Below, one piece after another: positions 1 to 9,481 of a stretch of DNA of 64,000 bases. Position 1 is the stretch's first letter; every line of letters starts with the position of its first letter. The notes under the pieces were generated by a model. That model was not told the origin of the DNA. It ran no database searches and worked only from the letters and a program-made list of their open reading frames with translations. A program made the translations under genes and the position numbers. Origin of the DNA: JAOAPY01 sp038237475 (GTDB lineage Bacteria > Acidobacteriota > Blastocatellia > Pyrinomonadales > Pyrinomonadaceae); assembly GCA_038237475.1 (NCBI GenBank), contig JBBRYS010000010.1, positions 163,060 to 227,059 of the forward strand. Reading direction: 5' to 3'.

Positions 1-890
1 CGCAGGATGAGAAAGCCGTTCGCGACGCTGGCGCCAAAGTGAACACTTTAAGAGCGCTCTACGAACGACGCCTCGCGCTTTACCAGAAAGGCGGTATCTC
101 GAAAAAAGATCTCGAGGCTTCCCAATTCGATCTAACGACAGCTGAAAATGAATTGCGTCTTGCGGAGCAAACTGTTGCACTGCGGGCCAGGTCACTTAAT
201 CCAAACGATCGCGCCCTGGCAACTGCCAAGGTGCAGGCCGCACAACAGCGCGTGGCCACTCTCGATGCGCAACTGAGCTACGCTACCATTCGCGCGCCGA
301 TCACCGGTATCGTCACAGATCAATTTCAATACGAAGGGGAGTTTGCTGCCGCCGGCGCGAAGCTTGTGACTATCGCGGACATCAGCGAAGTGATCGTCAA
401 AGCGCCGTTCGCCGATACCGTAGTAGCTCAACTAAAAGTCGGAGACTCAGCCAGCGTGCTGCCCACCGATTCTTCCGCTGCAGAGATGAAAGGTCAGGTG
501 ACGTTGCTCAGCCGTTCGAGTGACCCTGCCAATCGCACTGTCGAAGTGTGGGTGACGCTGGCTAACGGCGCGGGACTCTTGCGGGCCAACGGCGCAGCTC
601 AGGTGACCATTGCAGCCAATTCGAAAGATGATGCGATTGTGGTGCCGGCGGCCGCTGTAACACTCGAAGCGAGCAACGCCAACGAAGGGACGGTGATGGT
701 GGTGGGGGCTGACTCAATTGCGCATGAGACCAGGGTCACCATCGGCATTCGGACGAACGATAGGATTGAGATTGCCGAAGGATTAAAAGGCGGCGAGATC
801 GTTGTGATTGAAGGAAACTTTGCCCTCGCGGATGGGACGAAGGTTGAGATCGCCAAAGAGGAAGAGAAAAAAGCGGGCGAGGAAAAGTGA
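1..890 (+). CDS. RND efflux periplasmic adaptor (HlyD/MFP family), 5' truncated
   Basis: This is the C-terminal ~295 residues of a membrane-fusion adaptor linking an inner-membrane RND pump to an outer-membrane channel. The reading frame is open to the left window edge (codons in frame from base 3), so the N-terminal membrane anchor is missing. The visible part starts inside the alpha-helical hairpin (Arg/Glu/Ala-rich, about the first 75 residues). A lipoyl half follows with the family hallmark IRAPITGIV, then beta-barrel and membrane-proximal domains ending in a Lys/Glu-rich tail. The stop lies 31 bases before the pump gene on the same strand, so the two form an operon. Substrate is unknown. 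The MFP family call is firm; the gene is incomplete only because of the window edge. Confidence 0.9.
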   Translation, partial: QDEKAVRDAGAKVNTLRALYERRLALYQKGGISKKDLEASQFDLTTAENELRLAEQTVALRARSLNPNDRALATAKVQAAQQRVATLDAQLSYATIRAPITGIVTDQFQYEGEFAAAGAKLVTIADISEVIVKAPFADTVVAQLKVGDSASVLPTDSSAAEMKGQVTLLSRSSDPANRTVEVWVTLANGAGLLRANGAAQVTIAANSKDDAIVVPAAAVTLEASNANEGTVMVVGADSIAHETRVTIGIRTNDRIEIAEGLKGGEIVVIEGNFALADGTKVEIAKEEEKKAGEEK

Positions 891-921
891 TGACATCCAG
901 CCGCCGGCGCAGTTCAAACAA

Positions 922-3900
922 ATGAATCTCGCCAGTTTCATCTCCAACCAATCGCGCGCGGTGCTGGTGCTGGTCGCACTGCTCTGCGCCAGCGGACTCT
1001 ACGCTGCCTGGCAACTACCAATCGCAATTTTCCCCTCCACTGATTTTCCGCGAGTCGTCATTATTGTCGATAACGGTGTGGCACCGGCCACGCAGACACT
1101 TGTTTCGGTGACACGCCCGATCGAAGAGGCGATGAATGGCGTTCCGGGTATTCAACGCATTCTCTCCAAAACCTCACGCGGTTCCTCCGAAGTAAGTCTC
1201 TTCTTCAACTGGAATGTCGATATCGTCCAATCGCTGCAATTGGTCCAGGCGCGGCTTTCTCAGTTGGCTTCGACTTTGCCACCGACGGCACGGATCGAAC
1301 ACGTTGAACGTCTAACCTTCGCAGTTTTTCCAGTCACCGGTTATAGCCTGACGTCGGATTCGCGTGATTTGGCCAATCTGCGCGATATCGCTACCTACAC
1401 AATTCGCCCACGTCTGGCGAGACTGCCGGGGATCGCCACAGTGGGTGTTGCCGGCGGCCAGGCTCGAGAATTCCACGTTACAGTGGATCCCGATCGTCTC
1501 GTCGCGCACAACGTCTCACTGCAACAGGTAGTTGATGCGGTCCACAATTCAAACATCATTACGAGTCCGGGCTTAATCGAGGAAAACCATCAGCTCGAAC
1601 TCGCCCTTATCAGTGGCCAGGCAAGAAAGCCGGAAGAATTGAATGGCATTGTAGTAGCCACCATAAACAATGCCCCGGTGACACTGGCAGATGTAGCCAC
1701 CGTCGGCGAAGGCGTGGAGCCTCAATACACTCTTGTCAGCGCCTATCCCGGTAAACCGGCGGTGCTCTTAAATGTCAATCGCCAACCGGACGCGAACACT
1801 GTCGCGGTCGTAGACGAGGTAAAGGCAGAGCTGGCCGCAATGCGCGGGCAAATCCCAAAAGATATTAAGATCGCGCCCTACTATGACCAGTCGCTGCTGG
1901 TGCGTGAATCGATGAGTTCGGTGCGCGATTCAATCCTGATTGGCCTGCTGCTATCAGTCGTGATTCTCTTCGCCTTCCTGCGAAACTGGGGCACGACTTT
2001 TGTCGCGGTGCTCGTGATTCCGGTGACAATACTGACGACCTTCCTCGCCATGTGGCTGGCTGGTCTCAGCTTCGACCTGATGACGCTGGGTGGAGTGGCA
2101 GCGGCGATAGGTCTCGTAATCGATGACGCCATTGTGGTGGTTGAAAATATTTACACTCACATGGCGCGCGGGCAATCGCGGCGGCAGGCAGTACAAAATG
2201 CCATCTCAGAAATAACGGTGCCGATCATCGGTTCAACCATAACCCCGGTAGTGGTGTTTCTACCTCTTACTTTGCTGACGGGTGTTACGGGAAGTTTCTT
2301 CCGGTCGCTAGCCCTGACGATGGCCGTAGCGCTGCTTACTTCTCTGGTACTCGCGCTCTCTTTCACGCCGGTCCTCGCGGAAAGATTTGTGCGGGCCAAG
2401 CGGCGCAAGCCTACGCCGGCAGATGCGGATCTCAGAAGCGACCAGGAAGCGTTGGCCGACGAGCGAGAGGAAGAAGAGGAGCGCGGACCAGTGCTCGGCG
2501 CAATCATCGCCCGTTACGAGTGGCTGTTGGGACACGCTCTGGATAATCGCTGGCTGGTACTGGTCATCGTAGCCGCAGTGCTGGCCGGCTCGTACCTGCT
2601 CTACCGGCAACTGGGTTCTGAGTTCTTACCGGAATTCGACGAGAGCGCTTTCATTCTCGATTACTGGGCGCCGCCGGGAGCTTCCCTGGCGGAAACAGAT
2701 CGGATGCTGCACCACGTTGAGAAGCTGCTGGTGGAGACTCCGGAAATTGAAAGCTATTCCCGGCGTACCGGTCTCGAGTTGGGCCTGTTTATCACCGAAC
2801 CGAACCGGGGCGACTTCGCTGTCAAGCTCAAGCCCGGGCACGAACGCGCTACCGAAGAGGTGCTGGCAGAGCTGCGTCAAAAAGTAGCCGCGTCGGAGCC
2901 GGCTTTGGAAGTGGAATTCGTAGGCATCCTCTCGGATGTGATTGGCGATCTGACCAGCTCGCCTGAGCCTATCGAAATAAAATTATTCAGTGAAGACGCT
3001 GCCGCCTTGCACAGCAAAGCCGATGAAATCGAGACGGCGATTAAAAAAGTTTCCGGCGTAGTGGACACAAAGAACGGCGTGATCGTTAGCGGACCCGCGA
3101 TCACTTTCAACATTGATCCCCAAAGAGCCTCGCGCTTCGGTGTCACAGCAACCGATGTCGCCGGTACCGTAACCACTGCCATGTCAGGCGACGCCGCGTC
3201 TTCAATCCTGCAACAGGATCGCCTGATAACGGTGCGAGTAATATTCCCAGCCAACGTGCGATCGTCGCTGGAAAAAGTCCGGGGGCTGCAGGTGAGGTCT
3301 GCTTCAGGGGCGCTGTTTCGCCTGGACCAGGTGGCTGACATCGAATATGACAAGGGCCAGACTGAAATTGAGCGCGACGGCCTGCGTCAGACGGTCGCCG
3401 TCAGCGGACGGCTGGAAGGGAGGGACCTGGGCACGGCCATCGCGGAAATCAAGCAACTGCTGGCCAAAGAAGTGAAACTGCCCCCAGGCATGACAATTGA
3501 ATATGCCGGCCTGTATCAGGAGCAGCAGTCCAGTTTTCGTGAACTTGCGATCTCACTCGTGTTGGCAGTCGTGCTTGTCTTCCTGACCCTGCTGATTGAG
3601 TTCCGATCATTCGCGCATCCCATTGCCATCGTTACCGGAGCGGTCCTCGCGCTGGGTGGCGTTCTCCTGGGCCTGTTCGTTACCGGGACCACGCTCAACG
3701 TCGTGTCGTTGATGGGAATGATTATGATCGTCGGCATCGTGGCCAAGAATGGAATCCTAATGCTTGATGCCGTCGAAGAGCATCTGGCGGCGGGAGACTC
3801 GTTGCGTCAAGCGCTGATGCGTTCGGGCCGGCGGCGATTTCGTCCGGTGTTGATGACGTCGCTCGCAGCGATGCTGGGGATGTTACCGCTGGCGCTGGCA

Positions 3901-4038
3901 ATTGGAGCCGGGGCCGAGCTGCTACAGCCGCTTGCTATCGCGGTCATTGGAGGACTGGGGGTGGCGCTGCTCTTATCGTTAATAGTGACCCCTACTGTTT
4001 ATTCGCTGTTAACACGAGCGCCGGTAGTGCGGGACTAA
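922..4038 (+). CDS. RND family efflux pump permease (AcrB/HAE1-like)
   Basis: This is a 1038-residue inner-membrane proton-driven exporter with the usual RND length and duplicated layout. One transmembrane helix near residues 10-30 is followed by a large periplasmic loop. Helices 2-6 begin near residue 335, then come a second periplasmic loop and a final helix block from about residue 875. The TM4 proton-relay motif is seen as VIDDAIVVVEN and the TM10 lysine in VGIVAKNGILML. The frame is open further upstream, but the ATG at 922 gives the canonical RND N-terminus (MNLASFISNQ) and avoids overlapping the adaptor. A hydrophilic Glu/Arg-rich linker near residue 510-550 (DEREEEEERG) joins the two halves. 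Drug, metal or lipid specificity cannot be read from sequence; it has no clear CusA methionine signature. Confidence 0.92.
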   Translation: MNLASFISNQSRAVLVLVALLCASGLYAAWQLPIAIFPSTDFPRVVIIVDNGVAPATQTLVSVTRPIEEAMNGVPGIQRILSKTSRGSSEVSLFFNWNVDIVQSLQLVQARLSQLASTLPPTARIEHVERLTFAVFPVTGYSLTSDSRDLANLRDIATYTIRPRLARLPGIATVGVAGGQAREFHVTVDPDRLVAHNVSLQQVVDAVHNSNIITSPGLIEENHQLELALISGQARKPEELNGIVVATINNAPVTLADVATVGEGVEPQYTLVSAYPGKPAVLLNVNRQPDANTVAVVDEVKAELAAMRGQIPKDIKIAPYYDQSLLVRESMSSVRDSILIGLLLSVVILFAFLRNWGTTFVAVLVIPVTILTTFLAMWLAGLSFDLMTLGGVAAAIGLVIDDAIVVVENIYTHMARGQSRRQAVQNAISEITVPIIGSTITPVVVFLPLTLLTGVTGSFFRSLALTMAVALLTSLVLALSFTPVLAERFVRAKRRKPTPADADLRSDQEALADEREEEEERGPVLGAIIARYEWLLGHALDNRWLVLVIVAAVLAGSYLLYRQLGSEFLPEFDESAFILDYWAPPGASLAETDRMLHHVEKLLVETPEIESYSRRTGLELGLFITEPNRGDFAVKLKPGHERATEEVLAELRQKVAASEPALEVEFVGILSDVIGDLTSSPEPIEIKLFSEDAAALHSKADEIETAIKKVSGVVDTKNGVIVSGPAITFNIDPQRASRFGVTATDVAGTVTTAMSGDAASSILQQDRLITVRVIFPANVRSSLEKVRGLQVRSASGALFRLDQVADIEYDKGQTEIERDGLRQTVAVSGRLEGRDLGTAIAEIKQLLAKEVKLPPGMTIEYAGLYQEQQSSFRELAISLVLAVVLVFLTLLIEFRSFAHPIAIVTGAVLALGGVLLGLFVTGTTLNVVSLMGMIMIVGIVAKNGILMLDAVEEHLAAGDSLRQALMRSGRRRFRPVLMTSLAAMLGMLPLALAIGAGAELLQPLAIAVIGGLGVALLLSLIVTPTVYSLLTRAPVVRD

Positions 4039-4122
4039 CCTGATTTGGTGCTTTTGTACTTTGTACTTTGATTTTCTGACAGGAGTCTTACTCAAATCCG
4101 CGCCTGTCCGCGTAATCCGCGG

Positions 4123-6423
4123 CTAGATTCCTCCGCAATCCACATTACTTGAAGTCACGATCGGACTGAACCGCAGTTGATACTCCGCCGAAGTGATAAA
4201 CGAGCACACCATCCCGCGGAAATTGTTTGGCTGACTGTTCAGCACGCCGAGCCAGAAATTGTAACCGCCCTGATCCGGATTGCGTCGCAGGTAACCAAAA
4301 TACTGCATCGAGACAAAAGCTGCGTTGTACTCACGCTGCCGGAACAACTGGTTTTCGGCGACGGTCTTCAACACACCGGCGCGATCCACCGAACCGTTCG
4401 CCAGGCCGGCAACCAAATTATCGCGCTCTGCCTGACTCAGCGAACCGCCGGTCTTCGCGTTTAGCTGCTCGACGTATGAACCAGCCGACATGCCTGCAGG
4501 ATAAAGAGCAGTGAAGGCGGGACGAGTAACAAAATCCGCCGCCAGGGCGAGTTTACTGGCGTCGAGATTATTGTTGGCAACCACGCGACCCCGGTCCGCG
4601 ATGAACTCTGCGAACGACGGAGCTCTTCCCAGCGAAGCTCTGTAGAGGCGATATACGTAATAACCCGTCTCCTGGAATTCCGACTCGACAAAGTAAGCCG
4701 CGCTCACCGTCGTATGATTAGTAGTTAGACAAGCGCGGTCGCCGCCACACGGAGTCAACAAGCCACTCCAGTAATCCAACCCGCCACTATCAGCTTCGCG
4801 ATTAAGAAAATCGAGGTAATGCTGCCGCACAAAAAACGGCGCACTATCAAGCGGATTAGTTGTCGGTATCGCTACATCGTTATCGATGATAGTGACCGTA
4901 GCCGAGACTGGATTGCCCAGCACTGAACCGGAGCCCGGATTGTTCAGCGACACATTAAAGGTTTCGTCCCCTTCAACATAAAGATCGTCAATCAGGAGCA
5001 CTCGAAATGTCTTGCTGGTTTCGCCGGCGGCAAAACTCATGGTCCGGATCACCGTCATATAGTCGGTGCGGGCCGAAGCAGTTCCATTCGAAGTCATGTA
5101 ATCCACCGTGGCGGCACTGGTCGCATCGCCGCCGCGCGTGATGGTGATGACGACGCTGCCTGCGCCTTCTCCAGCCGCATACGCGTTCGCGCTCAACTGA
5201 ATCGTCGCGGGACTGGCAACTGCCACCAAACAAGTCGAGTTGGGGGCCAGATAGTTATTCATCTCATCGAGTGAGAACTGGCAGAAGTCAAAAGTTGAGC
5301 CGACCATGCTGTTCATGATTGTGTCGGCACAGGCGCTGACCGGTGGAGATTGCTGATCCGGATGAGAAGCACCAAAGTTGTGGCCTATCTCGTGGGCCGT
5401 AATCGCGCTCTTGAAGCTGTCGGCGAAGCGTTCTGAGACTCCATATGAATGCGCGATGTCATTACAGACCGTGCTCATCCATGCGATACCGGCGATGTCG
5501 CCTTCCATGGGCCGATTGGTCCAAAGGTGCGCCAGATCGCGTGGCTGTCCGGCCAGGTTGGCGTTCCAATAGTTGGTGAACTCATGGAGCATTTGCACGG
5601 CATCGGTGGCGCTGTAAGGATCCGCGCTGGTGGCCCAGCTGTGTTGGTAGGAAATATTGAAAGTGATTCCCATCCGCTGGCGATAGACGCCGTCTACCTG
5701 GTTCATGATGCCGAGAATTTCCGCATTGGCTGCTGCCGAGCTGCCAAAATACGAGACGTAGTCATAATCCGCTTCCGTAGCCAGATCAGCCTGGCGCAGA
5801 GTTGTCGCGGCCATCGCCTGACTTGCTCTGGGCGCGAGTTGCACGACCTCCGATTGCAAACGCGCATCAAGGATAGCGGCGCATGAACCGCGCGCACCTG
5901 CGATCACATCCGAACTCTTGTAGAGCGCGTAGTCGTTCGGCGCCGCAGCCTTATCAAAATTACGCAGCGGCTCAACGTAATAGAATTCGTCGGCCGTGAT
6001 GATGACTCCTTCGACCTTGTCGTCCGTAATGGAAAAGCGAGCCTCAGCGCCAGGGTAGCCGCTCACCGTGCCGCGAAAAGTTCGCGCTGGGCCATCCATC
6101 CTTACCATCTGCACGGCGCCGCCGTTGCCGACTTCTTCGGCACGGTAGTTGGCGGTACGCAGGTCGTGAGGCTCGAGCTGCAAAACAAATTGCTGCTCAA
6201 CTGGGTTCAGAGAGATTCGGCCATCTTCCCTGACCTGGCGAGCGATATCGCCGGCATCGAGTTGCAGTGACTGGTACCGGCGCACCAGCCTGTCAATCTC
6301 CTGCACCGGAACGGGGCTTACATTCGCCCCTGAAAGTGTCGGGCGCGCAATCGCTATTGTGGCAATGATGACGGCGCAGAAAACAGCGATCAAAAAAACC
6401 CGAGAACCCCTGGGAACATTCAT
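4123..6423 (-). CDS. Secreted reprolysin-like zinc metalloprotease with Calx-beta and DUF4214 domains
   Basis: This is a 766-residue exported protein. An N-terminal hydrophobic segment (residues 9-27) looks like a signal peptide or anchor. A propeptide-like region precedes a metzincin catalytic domain; the zinc motif HEIGHNFGASH supplies His344, Glu345, His348 and His354, followed by a downstream Met-turn-like NSMV. A Calx-beta domain spans about 405-516 (ending VTIIDND) and a DUF4214 domain about 525-755. The DUF4214 tail closely resembles those at 20-23 kb, so this is one member of a local paralogue family. The probable role is extracellular or surface proteolysis; the substrate is unknown. 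Signal peptide, HExxHxxGxxH and Calx-beta are read directly, and the reprolysin assignment follows from the motif. A sigma-70-like promoter lies at 6569-6597. Confidence 0.88.
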   Translation of the reverse strand: MNVPRGSRVFLIAVFCAVIIATIAIARPTLSGANVSPVPVQEIDRLVRRYQSLQLDAGDIARQVREDGRISLNPVEQQFVLQLEPHDLRTANYRAEEVGNGGAVQMVRMDGPARTFRGTVSGYPGAEARFSITDDKVEGVIITADEFYYVEPLRNFDKAAAPNDYALYKSSDVIAGARGSCAAILDARLQSEVVQLAPRASQAMAATTLRQADLATEADYDYVSYFGSSAAANAEILGIMNQVDGVYRQRMGITFNISYQHSWATSADPYSATDAVQMLHEFTNYWNANLAGQPRDLAHLWTNRPMEGDIAGIAWMSTVCNDIAHSYGVSERFADSFKSAITAHEIGHNFGASHPDQQSPPVSACADTIMNSMVGSTFDFCQFSLDEMNNYLAPNSTCLVAVASPATIQLSANAYAAGEGAGSVVITITRGGDATSAATVDYMTSNGTASARTDYMTVIRTMSFAAGETSKTFRVLLIDDLYVEGDETFNVSLNNPGSGSVLGNPVSATVTIIDNDVAIPTTNPLDSAPFFVRQHYLDFLNREADSGGLDYWSGLLTPCGGDRACLTTNHTTVSAAYFVESEFQETGYYVYRLYRASLGRAPSFAEFIADRGRVVANNNLDASKLALAADFVTRPAFTALYPAGMSAGSYVEQLNAKTGGSLSQAERDNLVAGLANGSVDRAGVLKTVAENQLFRQREYNAAFVSMQYFGYLRRNPDQGGYNFWLGVLNSQPNNFRGMVCSFITSAEYQLRFSPIVTSSNVDCGGI

Positions 6424-6568
6424 AGTTTTGGCTCAGCTTATTGCGAGAGAGAGTCTGAAATTGAAACGCGCCCAGCAGAATTCAATCTGCGAGGAAAGGA
6501 TCTTTAGTGTTTGGAGAGGTTAAAGCCGGGGAAGCTCATCGGCGCCAGCAAATCAAGCGCGGGTTTTA

Positions 6569-6597
6569 GAATAAGAAAGCGCTGCCGTCCCTGTCAA
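6569..6597 (-). promoter_or_regulatory. Sigma-70-like promoter for the metalloprotease gene
   Basis: On the minus strand a TTGACA box (6592-6597) is separated by 17 bases from TTATTC (6569-6574). It lies about 145 bases upstream of the metalloprotease ATG and between two minus-strand genes, so it fits transcription of that gene. The call rests on consensus match and position only. Confidence 0.5.
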
Positions 6598-7631
6598 CCA
6601 GAAAACCTCTCCGGCGTGGATGACAGCAGGTGGACGGCAAAAGTGGCCAGCCAATGTTCACCCTCATAGTGACCGCTGAAGACTTGCTCGAGTCCGGCCC
6701 GTGCATGTACATCTGCGGCGCTCATTAAACCGGTCGCGGCCGGATTGTCCGGTCCCAGCGCCCGACCGATATTCTGCATACACCAGGCCCGGCTGAGGTT
6801 CAGGCCATCGAGATGAACAAACTTTCCGTCACGGCGATCAGTCAAGGTTGCCGGAACAAACAAATTCTTCGGTTCGCCGGACGCTATGGTTGGCAGAAAG
6901 CTTCGAAACCAAACCGCGAATTCAGTCGGAGAAAGAACTCGCCGCATTAGATCAGCCTCGATCAGCGCGGGGGAAAAAAAGTCTTCGCCGCTGGGTTCCC
7001 AACTCGCCGCCGCATAGTTTTTATCCCCCAGAAAATAATTTCGGCTGCGCTCTTCAATCAGGCGGGCCAATTCTTCGTGACGAACGACCCGCGCGTAGTC
7101 AAGGGCGAACGAAAGGCCAAAAGCAGTGTTGGGGTGGACACCGGTGCGAATCGGATAGACTTGCTTTGGCAGAAAATCGAGGTACCGTGCGACGACGGCC
7201 TCGACCAGGGGCGCAAGATTTTCTGACCATGCTCGAGCATCGTCTGAGTCACCGTCTGCCAGTTCTTCCGCCAGCTTAAGTAGCCAGGCCCAGCCATACG
7301 TTCTTTCGAACAGCTCACGGCCGGGTTGCTGGAAATACTCAGCTTCGGCGCGCAGGTTTTCCCGGGACAGAGATTCGTTCAGCACGATCCGGATCTCAAC
7401 AGCTTCCGGCAGTTCAGGATAGAGCCTTAGCAGGTGGACCAGCAGCCAGTGTCCATGCACCGCTGAATGCCAGTCAAAACAGCCATAGAACGCCGGGTGC
7501 AGCTCGCGCGGAGTTCTTACATCGCCTTGATCAAACAACACGTGATCAAGCTTGTTCGGGTATTCCCTGCGAATACAGCGCAGGACGAGCCCGGCAAAAT
7601 CAGAGTTGTAGGCTGAAAGCTTTTCTCTCAT
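6594..7631 (-). CDS. DUF2891 family protein
   Basis: This is a 345-residue soluble protein that I recognise as DUF2891 from its N-terminal third: HPAFYGCFDWHSAVHGHW, then a helix-rich region with ERTYGWAWLLKLAEEL. The repeated aromatic/helical segments suggest an alpha/alpha-toroid fold like six-hairpin glycosidases (inference). The start at 7631 was chosen because its ATG overlaps the TGA of the DUF979 gene (TGATG), which implies translational coupling. A longer frame to 7682 would be antisense-like and lie inside that gene. It is the third gene of a DUF969-DUF979-DUF2891 operon, so it probably acts on what the DUF969/DUF979 membrane pair moves. No enzymatic activity can be assigned. Confidence 0.82.
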   Translation of the reverse strand: MREKLSAYNSDFAGLVLRCIRREYPNKLDHVLFDQGDVRTPRELHPAFYGCFDWHSAVHGHWLLVHLLRLYPELPEAVEIRIVLNESLSRENLRAEAEYFQQPGRELFERTYGWAWLLKLAEELADGDSDDARAWSENLAPLVEAVVARYLDFLPKQVYPIRTGVHPNTAFGLSFALDYARVVRHEELARLIEERSRNYFLGDKNYAAASWEPSGEDFFSPALIEADLMRRVLSPTEFAVWFRSFLPTIASGEPKNLFVPATLTDRRDGKFVHLDGLNLSRAWCMQNIGRALGPDNPAATGLMSAADVHARAGLEQVFSGHYEGEHWLATFAVHLLSSTPERFSG

Positions 7632-8599
7632 CAAAAGTGCAGACGTATCATCAGCCACATCACTAATACGTGGGCAGTCCATATCGTTAACGCAAACGGA
7701 ACCTGGAACTTGATAACGCCATACTGATCGCGCATGTCCAGCAATGCCGTGGGCACGATATTAAAGTTCGCGGCCATCGGCGTCATTAGGGTGCCGGTCG
7801 AGCCCGCAGTCAAAGTCACAATCGCCACCATGGCCGGGTCGACGCCAAACGGTTGAATGATCAGGGGAACCAGCACACCCGCGGCGATCACCGGAAACGC
7901 AGCAAACGAGTTACCCATAACCATTGTGAACAACGCCATACCCAGGCAGTTGGCAACGATCAGGAGGAAAAGATTCTGCCCAGGAATAGCCCGGTGAATG
8001 CCCTGGGCCATTAAATCGCCGATCTTACTGGCCGTGAAAATGACCCCGAGTGAGGCCAGCAAGGCGGGCAGAATGTTGACTGCACCCATCGCATCATTCA
8101 GACGCCTGCCTTCCAGGAGGGCTTCGCGCAAGGTTCCGCCGGTAATAATCAACCCCACCAGCACGGCGATAATGCCACTGAAGCCGAGACCAATCAGTGC
8201 GCCATCGTTGGAGCTGAAACCCAGCCAGCGAAACACGAGGGCAAAGGAAAACGTAACGATCGGAATGGAAAGCACTAACAGAAATATCCTGTTGCCGATT
8301 GATGTTACCTTGGATCTGGCCTGCCCCGACTGCGTCACCTTTGCGGCCGCCGCGCTGCGACTTACACGGCCGGCCCCATCAATGCCGACCATTACTAAAA
8401 CCAGCAAGCCTGCAATCGATGTCGGTAGAATGCTGCCGAAAACAAAAATGATTCCCAACACAAACCAAAAGAGCGCTGTACCGATGCGGTGCTCGTTACT
8501 GCGGTCTCGCAGGTTCACTCCAGCAAAAATGAACAGCAAGACCCCGGTCATCACGTAGACCGCATTTAGTGTGAAGATGGTTGAAGTGAGGCCTGTCAT
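7631..8599 (-). CDS. DUF979 family membrane protein (predicted transporter subunit)
   Basis: This is a ~322-residue polytopic inner-membrane protein with about nine hydrophobic segments and the Gly/Pro-rich stretch TAGSTGTLMTPMAANF near the C-terminus, typical of DUF979. The ATG at 8599 shares one base with the TGA of the DUF969 gene and has AGGAG five bases ahead, so I prefer it over the GTG three bases upstream. DUF969 and DUF979 proteins are nearly always encoded side by side; some annotation schemes name them as subunits of a 5-oxoproline transporter (recalled, not checked). The downstream DUF2891 gene is coupled in the same way. Family call firm, substrate inferred only. Confidence 0.85.
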   Translation of the reverse strand: MTGLTSTIFTLNAVYVMTGVLLFIFAGVNLRDRSNEHRIGTALFWFVLGIIFVFGSILPTSIAGLLVLVMVGIDGAGRVSRSAAAAKVTQSGQARSKVTSIGNRIFLLVLSIPIVTFSFALVFRWLGFSSNDGALIGLGFSGIIAVLVGLIITGGTLREALLEGRRLNDAMGAVNILPALLASLGVIFTASKIGDLMAQGIHRAIPGQNLFLLIVANCLGMALFTMVMGNSFAAFPVIAAGVLVPLIIQPFGVDPAMVAIVTLTAGSTGTLMTPMAANFNIVPTALLDMRDQYGVIKFQVPFALTIWTAHVLVMWLMIRLHF

Positions 8600-9369
8600 C
8601 ACCGCTCCTGAGCCCTCTCGTGCGCGGTTAATCGCTTTCGTTCCCTGACATCAAGCCACCAGAATTGCATTGCTGCAATGCCCACCGAGAGGGTGGTGAT
8701 CGGGATCGCGTATAGGACTAATTTCCAGACGCTGACCGTGTAGCCCAGTCCCTTCATCACACCATAGACGAGCAGGATCCCCGGCAACACCGGTGAAAGA
8801 TTCTGACCATAAAAATTTCCGTAGTTTTCACTCGCGGCATTCGCAGCTTTGATCTCTTCCACGACCTGTACCGGAAGAACATCGACAGTCCGGGCCCGCG
8901 CGGTCGCCTCTGCGGCGCCCAATGACATGGGAAACATCAAAGGCCTGACAAACGCCGGGTGTCCATTCAATCTGATCCCCAGGATTCCCATCAGCACCCG
9001 AAACAACTGGAAGATAATAAGTAGCCTGCCTACTGATGCTGCCTTGATGCGACGAACGAAGCTGGCAGCCTGTTCCTGCAGTCCGTACCTTTCGGCCAAT
9101 CCGATCGCCGGCAGGGTCAGGATAAAAAGCGTCATCAAGCGATTTTCGACAAAAGCCCGGCCGAGCATATTGATGATGCCTTCCTGGCCGGTTTTGGTCA
9201 GATAGGGCAGGCCTTGAACCAGACCCTGGCTGGAAAGTAGTGGCAATCCCGCGAGCAAACCGGTAACGAGGCCGGCTGTCACAACGACCAGCGTGGTGCG
9301 CAATCGCAGAGCCAGGCCAACAACTACAATCGCTATGCCCGCGAGTTTGAATAGTTCAGGTATCTGCAA
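8599..9369 (-). CDS. DUF969 family membrane protein (predicted transporter subunit)
   Basis: This is a ~256-residue integral membrane protein with five or six hydrophobic segments. The motifs LTLPAIGLAERYGLQEQA and RLNGHPAFVRPLM are typical of DUF969. The frame stays open upstream to 9594, but that extension (Arg/Lys-rich, no hydrophobicity) overlaps the preceding gene and looks non-coding. The family N-terminus (ELFKLAGIAIVVVGLALR) begins just after a TTG at 9369, which I take as the start, although no clear ribosome binding site precedes it. It is the first gene of the coupled DUF969-DUF979-DUF2891 operon. Start uncertain, family assignment good. Confidence 0.8.
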   Translation of the reverse strand: MQIPELFKLAGIAIVVVGLALRLRTTLVVVTAGLVTGLLAGLPLLSSQGLVQGLPYLTKTGQEGIINMLGRAFVENRLMTLFILTLPAIGLAERYGLQEQAASFVRRIKAASVGRLLIIFQLFRVLMGILGIRLNGHPAFVRPLMFPMSLGAAEATARARTVDVLPVQVVEEIKAANAASENYGNFYGQNLSPVLPGILLVYGVMKGLGYTVSVWKLVLYAIPITTLSVGIAAMQFWWLDVRERKRLTAHERAQER

Positions 9370-9481
9370 ATTAAATTGGCGTGCGCGCCACGAAATTGAC
9401 GCATCCCTGCGTACCGGATCTGCGAAAGAAATCTTAGTTATCCAGGCTTTGGTGCGCTTCGAGCTTTTACTATCAAACCAA

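Noticed and set aside
808..921. N-terminal extension of the RND pump from ATG 808
   Set aside because: It overlaps the adaptor gene, is very basic and hydrophilic, and has no RND homology; ATG 922 gives the family N-terminus.
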